The notes beneath the pieces are model-generated. The model ran no database searches. It was not told the origin of the DNA and saw nothing but the letters and a program-made list of their open reading frames with translations. Shown piece after piece: positions 10,318 through 20,437 of a stretch of 64,000 bases of DNA (within the stretch, counting starts at the first letter, position 1; every line of letters starts with the position of its first letter). A program made the position numbers and the translations under genes. The DNA is from Isochrysis galbana (Eukaryota > Haptophyta > Isochrysidales > Isochrysidaceae): contig CM030938.1 of NCBI GenBank assembly GCA_018136815.1, positions 3,673,448 through 3,737,447 of the forward strand, read 5' to 3'.

Positions 10318-13300
10318 TCAGGAGGAGGAAGAAGGGGGCCAATCATCGGGTGGAACCCCTCCATCTCCTCTGCTCGTTCCGGCCTCATCTCTACGCGCAG
10401 CATCTAGCATGGCGGCGTCTGCTGCCGCCCATGCTGCAGCGTCATCGGCCTCGTTATCCGAGGATTTCATGCGAGATGGCGTTGAGTCGCTTGCCCCATT
10501 GACAGCCGCTTGCACAGTTTCGAGCCCTTCCATGCGACGTTGAGTGGTCCCATCCTCCGTGCTAGCGAAATTGTCCGTGTTGTCGGCTGGTGAGCCGATT
10601 TCAGGTGTCCGGGGACGGCCTTGAAATGAGGCGTGGCCAAGAACGTCCGCTTCAGCGTCTGCGGGAGTCTCCGAGGACACTTCACTCCTTGGGATTGTCG
10701 GTTGTTGGGCTTCACTCGTTGCAGTCCTCGCTTGGCTAGCGAGAGCCGCACCGCGTTCTGTAGGCACCTCGTCCACATAGGCCGGGCGGGACTCATGTTT
10801 GGCAGCTGTTTCGAATGGCTGGGGCGCTTGATTGGGAGATTTGCTCGAGGGTTGATTAATGGATGTCGGGCTGCCTGAAGCCACGTCAAGGGCCCACCTT
10901 CCATCGAATTGTGGGGGCGCGTCTCCCGGCATCCGAACGTCTCTCGCCGCATGAACTGGAGCGGTCTGCGCAATGTCGGGGTGGCCTTGGGCCGTACCAC
11001 TTATTGCATTGCCGCTGGACCACGTGCTTCTTGGAGGCTGTTGGAAGGACGGAGATTGCGCCGGCGGAGCTTGCCACCCCCTTAAGTGACGCGGCGGATG
11101 CTGACCCCACTGCTGCTGCTGCGGCATCTCGTGTGAGTGCCAATTCTGCGGATGTTGCGTCTGTGGGGAAGGTTGCCTCTGTGGTGGTTGAAGGTCTGGC
11201 CGCCCTGGCTGCCAGTCCGAAGGCGGCACTGATCCGCTCGCGGAGCCCCAACCTTGCGATGGTCCGGGCTCATATCTTTGAGGGTGTATGTGCTGTGCCT
11301 CCTGACCCGGAGGAATCCATTGCTGGCCGCGCGGCGCCTGTTGAGGATGTTGGACTTGTTGAGGCAGAGGCTGATAACGAGAGTCCATGGCTTGTTGATG
11401 TTGTTGATGCGGAGATCGGCTGGCATGAGGAGTCCATGCTTGCTCTAATGGTGGCCCGCGTCCGAGTGGCAGCATGTCGCGATGAGCCCGCTGCGCAGCG
11501 CCATCATTATCGACGATGGCAGAGGCAAGAGCAGACTTAGTATCTGAAAGGGCAGATTTGAAGGCGTCGAACAATCCCGTCGCCTTATTTGCGAGAGTGG
11601 CCACATTTACACCTTCCGATGAGCTCGAGTCCCGCTCTGGAGCAGCTCCATTGGGAGCCATGGTAGTCGAGGGCTGGTTTGGACCTGCCGTCATTCCTGA
11701 TTGCTGAGGCGGCGGCGTGCGACCTAGCGAGCTGTCAGTCATCGTGACCGACGAAGGGTGTTGAACGCTGCTTGGCTGTGCTTCGGATTGTGCCATGGGC
11801 ATGCGTGACTGAAGACCCGCTTGTACATTCGATTCCGGGAATGTCTGCAACGGATGTTCACGGGCCTGTGGAGCTTGCATTGCTCCCTGTGAGGGCATCC
11901 ACATCGGGGGTCCCGATGGAGGTGATGCCACCAAAGGCTGAGCGGTCCTCGCGTCGTGCGCCACGTCCTCTGGAGAAGATAGATCACCCGTTGAAGCGAC
12001 CGTCTCAAGGGCGGAACTTTCAGGAGACGATACAGGCGGCACAAGAAGACTGGGATCATCTTGACTATCCATCTGCTCGGCGATCTTCTCAGCACTTGCA
12101 CGTGGTGCGGATGTCTCAATGTGACTATCCATGACACCAGGCGGTGCCACGGCTTCCGCAGGTTCAGGAGCGGCGTCCTTCGAAATGGCGTCATACCCGG
12201 TATCAGCACGCTCGTCGCTTGAAGCAGCTGGAGCCACAATGTGCGCCGACGGCTGTGAGAAGGGGCTGCGACGCATAGCCCGCAACACGCCACCGCGATT
12301 TTCAGACGGCTCAGGCTCATGTTGTGGAGCGCTCTGGACAAAGAGGTGTTCAGGTGGAGGAGGCCGTTTCCGTCGGATCGGGCGGAAGCCTTCAACAATC
12401 TGTTCCTTCGACCCACGGCGTTTCTGCATAGAATGAAGCTTAGTGATGAGTTCAGGGATGTCGCATTCGGTTAGTTCACGTAGCGCGCGCAACTTCTTGG
12501 AGCGCTCAACCGATGGCTTGTAGAAGTCCGCAAAGTCATACGAACGGAGTACCGACGCCATACGCGATGGCAGCGGAAAGTCACCCCGTGAGATGTCATG
12601 TTGCCGCTGTACTTGAGCATACGCTTCGAGCAAGCCCTCTGGCGAACATAGCCGTTCTTGTTCCTCTTTCTTGCCATACCACTTGCTAACCACTTTGGAG
12701 CGCAAATATGCAAGAAGATGCGTGTGTGCCTAAGGAACGTGCGCCACAAGGTCAGCGAGGAAGCATGTCGTAAAACTCATCCACTAACAGCGATAACGAG
12801 GAAGGGCGACCAGATCGGCGCGGCCCTAATGCGTAGCACGCGCGACCACGCCACGTTCCCAGCTTGGCTCCGGAAGCGCAGCCCCCACATGAATGTGAAG
12901 CCCAATGCGCGCTGCCACAGGTGAGCCTATGGCAAGTATCTACATGCTGCATGCACCTCAACAACACGGGCTCGCCGCGCGATCTCGTTTATCTTGTTCA
13001 TCACATTGTTTTGAGGCAGCGTGACCAGGTCCTCTATCAAGTCATTTTCTTCCGCTTCCATCAAGTCTAGCATGCCCACATGCATCCACGGCCGGTCCCA
13101 AAAGGAGCCAATGTAGACGCGTGGGACTTCCGCTGCAGAGATGACTCCACCGACATTCCACATGAGCGCCCCATACACACGCATAAGGTCCTGGGGGGAC
13201 ACTCCGTCAGCCTTATTGAGGACTACCCTGACCTTCTTGTCGTAGCCTTGGATGAGTTTCATGACGTCTTTGAATTCGTCGGAAAGATCAAGCTTGTAGG

Positions 13301-14224
13301 CGTCAAAGAGCAGTAAGATGCGATCTGAGTGCTGGGCAAACCATCGCACAACACCATTGTAGTCATATCCACGGTCGCGCTGCTTCTCGCCAGAAAGTAC
13401 ACCGGGAGAGTCGACGAGAGTAACTCGCTTCAGAATCGGCGCCGGCAGCGCGGACGCCTCGAAGCGATTCAGGAAGTTTGTGCCAAACTTCTTGAGCGAA
13501 TGAAAAGGAGTATCTGGTTGTGAGGTCAGCGCATTCCCTGCGACATGGGTGGCCCGTTGGAGATGGTTATGTATGCGATAATTTTTGACAGCATACGCGA
13601 CTCCCTGCTTTAACGCAGCCATATGCTGCCATGCACAGCGACTCGTAGGTGCATGGTCATTCACCTGGAGTCGTCTTTTCAGTGTCTCCGTACATGACTG
13701 CAACAAACCTGTCTGTGGTCATCTCGGGACCGATGCGGGAGCCCGCAAAACTACGTCCGAGAAGGTAATTGATGAACGACGTCTTGCCCACGGAGTATTG
13801 GCCAATCAACAGGACCATCGGTTTGGCATCAAACCATGCATCGGAGAGCGCCGGCTCACCCATCTCATGATAGCTGTTGACGCAAATTGGAGGGGCTGGA
13901 TCAAGAGAGGTTTCGAATGCGAGCTTCTATCCACATCCCCCAAACAATCCAGATGTCACGAGGGCTTCTCGCGGGGCCAAGCGGCAGGCTTCTAGCGGCG
14001 CATGAGGCTGGAGGGTGGGTGACTCGCCGAGATTTCTTCTCGAGAGGTTTCAGCTTCTCCGAGTAGAGGGCTTGGAGTTTGACGAGGATATCCGCATCGG
14101 TAGGGACGGTGCTGCCCGATCCAAACCCGCGCATGATCTCCGCGTGTAACCCCCGCGCGCACAGGCACGCTGCGAGCAGCCAGGCGCCACCGAAGGAGGG
14201 CCCATGCTGCCGCCGACGAGCCAT
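10318..14224 (-). CDS. EHD-family dynamin-like ATPase with long disordered tail
   Basis: Four exons fit in frame: 14224-14028, 13873-13665, 13537-12957 and 12729-10318 (1132 aa). Intron 1 is GC-AG (cg|gcgagt ... caacag); the others are GT-AG. The order is a hydrophobic N-terminal stretch (about residues 11-28), the EHD lead-in KLQALYSEKLKPLEKK, P-loop GQYSVGKT (90-97), DSPG (178-181), NKAD (243-246), and the hallmark RVYIGSFW. The helical region follows with SKWYGKKEE and RQHDISRGDFP. The nucleotide domain ends near residue 330 and the helical part near 450. About 680 residues rich in Gln, Pro and Ser follow. No EH domain, with its EF-hand-like calcium loop, is visible, although animal and plant EHDs carry one and total about 530-550 aa. 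The family remodels membranes during endocytic recycling. The tail is probably disordered and may replace the EH domain as the recruitment arm. Confidence 0.85.
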
Positions 14225-14262
14225 CTTCCCTCTCGCGTGGCGAGCAGGGCCCCGCCACCACG

Positions 14263-14520
14263 CTATTGTGGATGTATTGTATTATCTATGGCTGGAAAAT
14301 CTATTGTTATACTTTTACTTTGACCTATCGAGGGTGCCGAGACCGCTCCCGCCCGAGCCCCAGGCGACCCTCGCCACCACCGCGCCCCATTGGGGTCCCC
14401 ACACGATTCCACAGACGGCCCATCCCAGCGCCCTCTCACAGCCCATCCAAACGCCCCCTGCGCGACCGTGGGGGGTGACGAGCGCGGGCACAAGTCACCA
14501 GTTGGCAGTTGGGGATGACG
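14263..14520 (+). repeat. Dispersed repeat E, copy 1
   Basis: It matches 56930-57145: ctattgttat, gagaccgctcccg (gcgaccgctcccg there), gagccccaggcgaccctcgc, gccccat, cagcccatccaaac. The repeat is non-coding. It sits just upstream of the minus-strand EHD gene, whose ATG is 39 bp to the left, so it may lie in that gene's promoter. Confidence 0.65.
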
Positions 14521-15173
14521 AGTTCTCTTCCGGCCAATTGGTTCCTTCTTTGCTTTCTCTGTTGACCCACCGTGGCTTTCGCTCCCATGTTTATTACGTG
14601 TTGCCCTTGTTTACGTTAGAAAGTGGAAAGTAGTGTGGCGTGTCTTCGTACGCATCCCAGCAGCCGTCGCAGCGCTCTGCGATCGAAGCCGTACCGTGAC
14701 CCCTCGTACCCTTGAGCCCCTACTGCTACTGCCTTGTGTGTGGTGTGGTCTCTCGCTAGAAATCACCCACTAGAGATTGACTCAACCTGTTCCTATGGAC
14801 CCAACACCGCCCTCTACACCGCCAAATCCGCCCTCGCCGCCGCGCGCGGACCCCGTTACCACTACCACTGCACCCGTGCCCAAGCCTTCCCAAGTATCTT
14901 CACCCGCTACCCAAGTCGATAGGCCGCCTACGGACGCGTGGGTTGCCAAGGATGGAGTCTCAGGAGCCTTACCCGGATCCTGGGCAGTCCATCTCCACAA
15001 GTACAAACTTCAAACCCGCGCCTTCGGCCGGAATCAAGGAAAAAGTCTGCAAAAATTCTGCCGGGGATGAATGACCTTGAAAGCTGAAAGCCCCCTGTCT
15101 TCTCCGAACGACGACTCGCGAGCCCTTGGGGCTGGCGAGATGAGACCTGCACCATCAAAACCGCCTCAAAATG
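14521..15173 (+). other. Region with an unassigned Pro/Thr-rich frame
   Basis: An open frame from 14777 to 15070 starts MTQPVPMDPTPPSTPP and is Pro/Thr-rich for 45 residues, then turns ordinary. It could be the start of a retrotransposon gag-like ORF or a chance frame. Nothing else is recognised. Confidence 0.3.
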
Positions 15174-15965
15174 CTATACAAAATGCTTCCTAGGAGCGTC
15201 CTGAGACTCTCGACCGCTCGGGTTTGTGTGGCTTCTCCATAGGTGCGATACTACCTTACGGATGTCTTCCGAGTCGAAGAGTTCGTTGTTTATGCGCACG
15301 TCGTATGTGCGTCCCGCTTTGTATCCAACGACCTCGAAGGTGCCCACCACTGGAAGGTGGTCTGAGGCACCTTTCCCCGTGAACAGCGCCGGGTGCGGGC
15401 CGATGGTCTGCCAGTTTATGTTGGAGCACGTGATGGGCGTGTAAATTCTATCTATCCTCGTGTGAATGGTCCCCGAGAGTCTAGTGAAGCCTCCTCTCGC
15501 GTTCCCGTTGACCAGGTTGTACGCGTCTATAAGCCCCATCTCGTTTGTCACGGATCTTAGTTTGGGGCCGTGGGCGTTTCCATACCCTTCCTCTCCTTCT
15601 GCTTTCCTTGTGTCTGTTTCTTTGTTCTCTACGCAGTTAAAGTCGCCCCCCACGAGGGTGTCGTGTTCTCTGCCTAATGGGATCGTCCTTAACGTGTCTA
15701 TTTGGGTGGATCTTATGCTAGGTATGGCGCTTAGGTAAATGGATATTAATTCTAGTTCTTAAGAGTCTATTACGCATCTAGCACGCAAGCATCTGCCCTC
15801 TATCAGCGTCTCGGACGTGTCCGGTATCAGTTTCACCCTGGGGGAGGAGTCGCGTATCGCGATGCCTACCCCACTCGCCGGGTCTGTGGCGTTAGCTGGC
15901 GCGTGCACCATCTGCCACCCCAAGGCCTTGGCGGTCATGCATGCTCGGAGGTGCCTGCTAAGACC
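15174..15965 (-). mobile_element. LINE endonuclease (APE-type) fragment
   Basis: Read on the minus strand, 15965-15770 gives an N-terminal endonuclease piece (AKALGWQMVHAPAN, then VGIAIRDSSPRVKLIPDTSE). It breaks at an in-frame TAG near 15765. It resumes as MGGDFNCVENKETDTRK (GDFN metal-site motif), then TRIDRIYTP and GASDHLPVVGTFE (SDH catalytic motif). The frame ends at 15174. This endonuclease lies 3' of the reverse transcriptase at 16141-19700, the reverse of the usual order, so it belongs to a second truncated element. Non-functional. Confidence 0.75.
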
Positions 15966-16140
15966 CGAAACAGGTTTGATTTGAGCAATCTGGATATCTG
16001 GTTGGAGTTCAGATTTGGTATCCAGATAGTATCCGGATACCTCTGGAGCTCATTAGGAATATCCAGATAGATACTGATAGTCGGGCAGACATGCCAGTTA
16101 TGCCAGATATTCGGAATATCCGGGTATCAGAAACTTATTC
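15966..16140. repeat. Degenerate atatccagata-type repeat
   Basis: At least seven imperfect copies of (g)gatat(c)cagata/atatccggata occur in both orientations in an AT-richer island between two LINE pieces. The arrangement resembles the junk 3' end of a LINE or a small palindromic repeat. No function is evident. Confidence 0.5.
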
Positions 16141-18225
16141 TTATTCTTCCGGCCACCTTAAATAGATCGACGCCCCTCCGCCACCGTCGCCTCCACCGCC
16201 CTCACCGCCGGCCTCCTTCCAAAAGGTCGGGAGGGCCGGGTTGCCCCTAAGGCTTCTCGTGAGTGTTTTCGTTGGGGTTTTGGAGAGGACTGCGCCTCTC
16301 CCTAGTCCGGTCCGGCAGAACCAAGCGTCCAGCGCGTGTTTCCAGATCGCTTTCCTCGCGTTCAAGTAGTTTAGGATCCATTTAGCCTGGAGGGCTTTGA
16401 CATGGGCCGGCCAGTGTAGGAGCCCCAGTCCCATCGTCCTGGCTGAGCTTCTATCGTGGGCCGTGGCGTAGTGCGGGTATTTAATCCACTTGCGTTGCTG
16501 TCCAGTGTGTGTGCTTGTCCATAGGACAGCGTCTGCTGCCCTTTGGATCCGCTTGTGAAACCATTTTGGGGCGGCTAATGTTTGTATCCAGTACCTGGGT
16601 GTGCCGTATATCATGAAGTTGACTATGTTTGTTCTCCCGAATATCGTCATGTATGCGGTGGCCGGTCTTAGTTTGGCTACTTTTTCGTCAACTTTGTCCG
16701 CTAGCTTCGTCCAAAAGGGTTTGAGCGCCTCTGGCGCTCCTAGGGGGACGCCTAGGATCGTTAAGTATTCGTCGTTGTTTATCCAGTTGTATCTCCGCAT
16801 GTCCCACGGGGGTTTGCGGGCCCTTTGCGCTCCCATTCGGAGTCCTTGAAATTTGCTCTCATTTGTCTTCCCCCCTGTGGCTTTCTCGTGCAGTTTCACC
16901 CAGTGCAGGGATTTTTTAATACTTTTATAGTCTCGGGCTATCAGCGCTGTGTCGTCCGCGAATTGGCTGATTTTTAGTTTGTATCCATTGAGGTCTACTC
17001 CCTCTATGTCGTCGTCTTTGTTTATGGCTCGAGTGAGCGCCTCCGTGGTAAGGAGGAAGGTGAGCGGGGAGAGCGGACATCCCTGTGGCATGCCGCTCCC
17101 CACGGTGAAGGGGTAGCTTCTTCCCCCGTGTCAGAGCAAGGCTGATCTCACTCTTGGAGATTGCCTGCGAGGGCGCGCCGGCAGCTAGCGCGGAACGCGG
17201 TTCTTGTGGGGAGCTCATGGAGCTTTCCTCGGGGGTGACTACGGGCATGGTGATCGACGCACGACGCACGACGCACGCACGGAGCACGGTGGGCGCGGAA
17301 GTGCGAAAGGAGGCTTGTGGGAGGTGGTGGCAGGCGACTGGGGGTGGCTCAGGCGCGTGCTTGACTTGTATTGACTCGTTGACTCGGGGTATAGACTCGG
17401 GAACTCGGGGGGACTCGTTTGGGAACACGGTGGGACTCGACGAAGTTGCTACAAAAATCACTCACAAGAAACCAAAAACCAAAGTCCTTGGGCTCAGAAA
17501 ACTAACGTAAACACTCCGGAATCATACGATAAACAAACCCCTCCCCGCGCGGCGAAGGCTGAAGTCGCGATCGCTCGTCATGCGCGAAGATATACGGAAA
17601 GAGAGCGCATAACTACGCCACCGAAGGGTTCGAACTATCGTTAAAGTGGAACTCGTCCGCTGAAGCCAACGCGGAGGGTCGAGGAGAGATCCAAACTCGC
17701 GCGGGGGGAGAAGGCGATGTGCGGAGAGACCTTCTAGACAAGCGACGAGCAAGGGGCGACGAAACAAGACGCGAGACGCGAGGCGCGTGCCATTCGTTCT
17801 TCCTTTCTTTCATCGAAACCGCGACGAAACTAACATTAAACGTCGGTGCCCCCTCCGCGAGGATCGCGAAGAAGAACGGACGAGATGGAGGCAATCATCG
17901 AAGGAACCGCGAGAGGAATCGAAGCGAGGGGGGAACAACGACGGCCGGAGGAAACGAACCGCGCGCGGGGGAGAAGAGAACCTCGCGCGGGGGGGGGGAT
18001 TAATATAACGGCCGGAGGCGACGGACGGCACGCCGAGGGAAAGAACCTGCCGCGGGGGGGCGAGGGACCGAGGGCACGGCGGGGCAGCGTGGGAGGGCGC
18101 GAGGCCGATCTCGGAGCGAGATCGCGTCCTTTCCCTCGCGGAGCGCGGAGAGACCCCCCACGAGATATCTTGGGACCGGAGAATGTTTTGGACGAATCTT
18201 CTTGCCGTCGGCCGAGGAGAGGCGG

Positions 18226-18267
<42 letters not shown>

Positions 18268-19700
18268 TCGCAGAGCGACTGCAGAACGAGAAGTCGAAGT
18301 CATGCCGGTTTATTACCTTAAACGAGCCAACAATTATAGCAAATTTCGAGACCAAAACCTGCAAACCTGGACTTGAGACCATGGGGAATCCGAATCTGTG
18401 TGTCTTGTGCGTCAGTGGCAACACGGGGAACTGTTCAATTGTAATTGTGAGCGCGTACCTTACACGAATATTCATGCCTACAACCTTCAGATGGGCAGGA
18501 ATACAACACCCCGTTGGTTTTTATTGTTCTAACGGGTCGGGCGTTTTCGCTCGTGAGCGCTTTGGCTAGGGATTGGAAGTTCGGGCCGAAGTTGAGTAAT
18601 TTAAGGGCCAGATGATAGAACTCCCAGCTGACTCTATCAAATGCTTTTTCCCAGTCTAGGGCAAGTATCAAGCCTGGTTCTCCGGTTTCGTCCAGGTATG
18701 CTCTCGTGAGTTGAAGCAGGTGCGTGGCCTCGCTGATGAGCCGTCTCGGCACGAACCCCAGTTGGTTTTCCGATATTATCCTGCCTATTACTTTGCTTAA
18801 CCTATTGGTTAATATTTTGGCTAGGATCTTGTAGTCGCTTTGTAGTAGTGTGATCGGTCTGTAGTTTCGCGGGTCTCGCGCATCTCCCTTTTTATATAGT
18901 AGGATTATGTCTCCTTCCCGCATCGTGTACGCAAGTGTCCCCTTGTCTAGTGCTAGGTTATACAATTTAGTCAATATTGGTGCCGCTAGCTCGTCGTGCG
19001 CCTTGTATACTTCTGCCGGTAGTCCATCCGGTCCCGCACTCTTGCCGGAGCCAAGGCTTCTGATGGCCTGTCTCGTTTCTTCGACATCGATGCGCCCCTC
19101 TATGCGACATCTATCCAGGTCGCTTAGAGGGCGGTCCGTCAGTGCGTTCTCAAGGTCTGGGACCCTGTGGGCCTCTTTGGGGGAGTATAGCCATACGTAG
19201 TATCTCCGGAATTCTCTTCTGATATCGTAGTCCGAGGTTGCGGTTTCGTGTTCCGAGTGAACTGGCTGGTCCCAGTTCCTGGTTCTGAATAGTTCGGTGA
19301 CGTTGGCCTTCCATTTTCGGGTCTTGAGTTGTTCGAAGAATTCTTTGGAGTGTAGGTCCTCGCGTCGGAGCTGGCGGTGAATGCTGGCTGCTGCCAGCAT
19401 GGCGGCCTTGTTCGTGGCGTTCGCGGTGGTTCGCGGGCGTGGCAGGCTGGCTCCTGTGCCCACCTGGCTGGGAGGGTCGTCCTGACGCGGTCGCTTCGGC
19501 GACAGCGGCGTGTCACTCAAGCCTTCGTCCATCTCGGCGAGGGCAGCGGCAGCGAGGGAGGGCGGCGGCGCGCGCTCCATGACCCTATCAGTTTACTGAT
19601 AGTTTGACAAGTTAAAGGTTAAAGGGTCAGGGCCCCGCGCGTTGTGAGAATATCAAGAAGTTTTTGTCTCAAAGGTGCCCATCAGCGGGAGGTGAAAGCA
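16141..19700 (-). mobile_element. Non-LTR retrotransposon (LINE) reverse transcriptase, 5'-truncated and interrupted
   Basis: 19700-19650 holds the end of an endonuclease domain (HLPLMGTFET). 19580-18514 encodes the linker and N-terminal half of a LINE reverse transcriptase (KSAGPDGLPAEVYK, NYRPITLLQSDYKILAKIL, LALDWEKAFDRVSWEF). The frame is then cut by an inserted element (17129-18508) and resumes at 17127-16141 as SYPFTVGSGMPQGCPLSPLT, the catalytic KISQFADDTALIA, and the thumb/C-terminal region. Excising the insert and one CCCCG restores a continuous frame through KTNGGRSYPF. The FADD motif is intact. The element lacks most of its endonuclease, and a Gly-rich low-complexity end replaces its C-terminus. 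Not autonomous now. Confidence 0.85.
17129..18508 (+). mobile_element. Solo LTR-like insertion inside the LINE (repeat B, copy 2)
   Basis: This 1380-bp insert begins TGTCAGAGC and ends ATACAACA, matching TG...CA LTR termini. It is flanked by the direct repeat CCCCG (17124-17128 and 18509-18513) that fits a 5-bp target-site duplication. Removing it joins the two LINE halves in frame. No repeated sequence at its two ends and no pol coding is seen, so a solo LTR is the simplest reading. It carries an internal (ga)n tract (18231-18263). Related copies are at 3830-5302 and, inverted, at 39847-40420. Confidence 0.75.
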
Positions 19701-19733
19701 GTAGACTACACTTGACTCTAAGTCTAAGTAATT

Positions 19734-20351
19734 ATGTGCAACTTGTTTGGTTCCCCTTTTTGCCCATCCCGCCTGCGTGGGTATAATGTACAAAATTCGG
19801 TCTGCCCCTCAACTTTGCCGGTCGGAGGAGTAGCGGCCATCTGCCATTACTTCTTTGCTTTTGCCACCATTGCGCGCTCTCCCCAGCTAGCATACGTAGG
19901 GCAAGAGACAAGAGATCGCTACCTTCATGGATGCACGTTCAGTAGCGACTGGCGGAAACAATTAGTAGCGGCAAAGGCTCTGGAGTTACGAGTGCAGAAG
20001 CTGGAGGGATACAGAACAGTACCAAGAGGAACGCTAGCACGGGTCGGGCAAGGGTGGCTGGTGGTTGCTAAGCCACATACTCCGCACTCCAAACGGGAAC
20101 ACAATGCACATGGAGAAACATGCAGTATGGTAGACGCATGCTTCACATGCACTATGGGCACAACAGAACATGGGGTGGACAGTCACAAAGTCCATGCAAT
20201 CTTCATTTCCTTCCGTGACGGAAGGCGCCATCGTGTGAATCGCTTACTGGCTGTCGATCCGGGGCGCGCCCTATGCGATGACTCCAACAAACTCGATGAG
20301 GAAGAAAAAGTAGAATTTCATGATGAAATATGCATGAGAACATGGATGTAG
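19734..20351 (+). CDS. Unrecognised 205-aa open frame
   Basis: The frame starts at ATG 19734 and ends at 20349-20351. It is rich in Cys and His with no pattern I can assign to a zinc-binding fold, and has no signal peptide. It lies between the truncated LINE and the convergent zinc-finger gene. Composition is not clearly coding. It may be a chance frame or 3'-UTR of the zinc-finger gene read on the wrong strand. Kept only as a candidate. Confidence 0.2.
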   Translation: MCNLFGSPFCPSRLRGYNVQNSVCPSTLPVGGVAAICHYFFAFATIARSPQLAYVGQETRDRYLHGCTFSSDWRKQLVAAKALELRVQKLEGYRTVPRGTLARVGQGWLVVAKPHTPHSKREHNAHGETCSMVDACFTCTMGTTEHGVDSHKVHAIFISFRDGRRHRVNRLLAVDPGRALCDDSNKLDEEEKVEFHDEICMRTWM

Positions 20352-20437
20352 ATTGAGGCACAGAATCCCTGCACGGATGCCATATCCTACCGGCGAGAAA
20401 TGTCGCGTGCTCCGGCTGGGGCGTGAGCCGAACGACG

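Noticed and set aside
17600-17665. gggttcgaactatc resembling a tRNA B box
   Set aside because: No matching A box or cloverleaf could be drawn around it.
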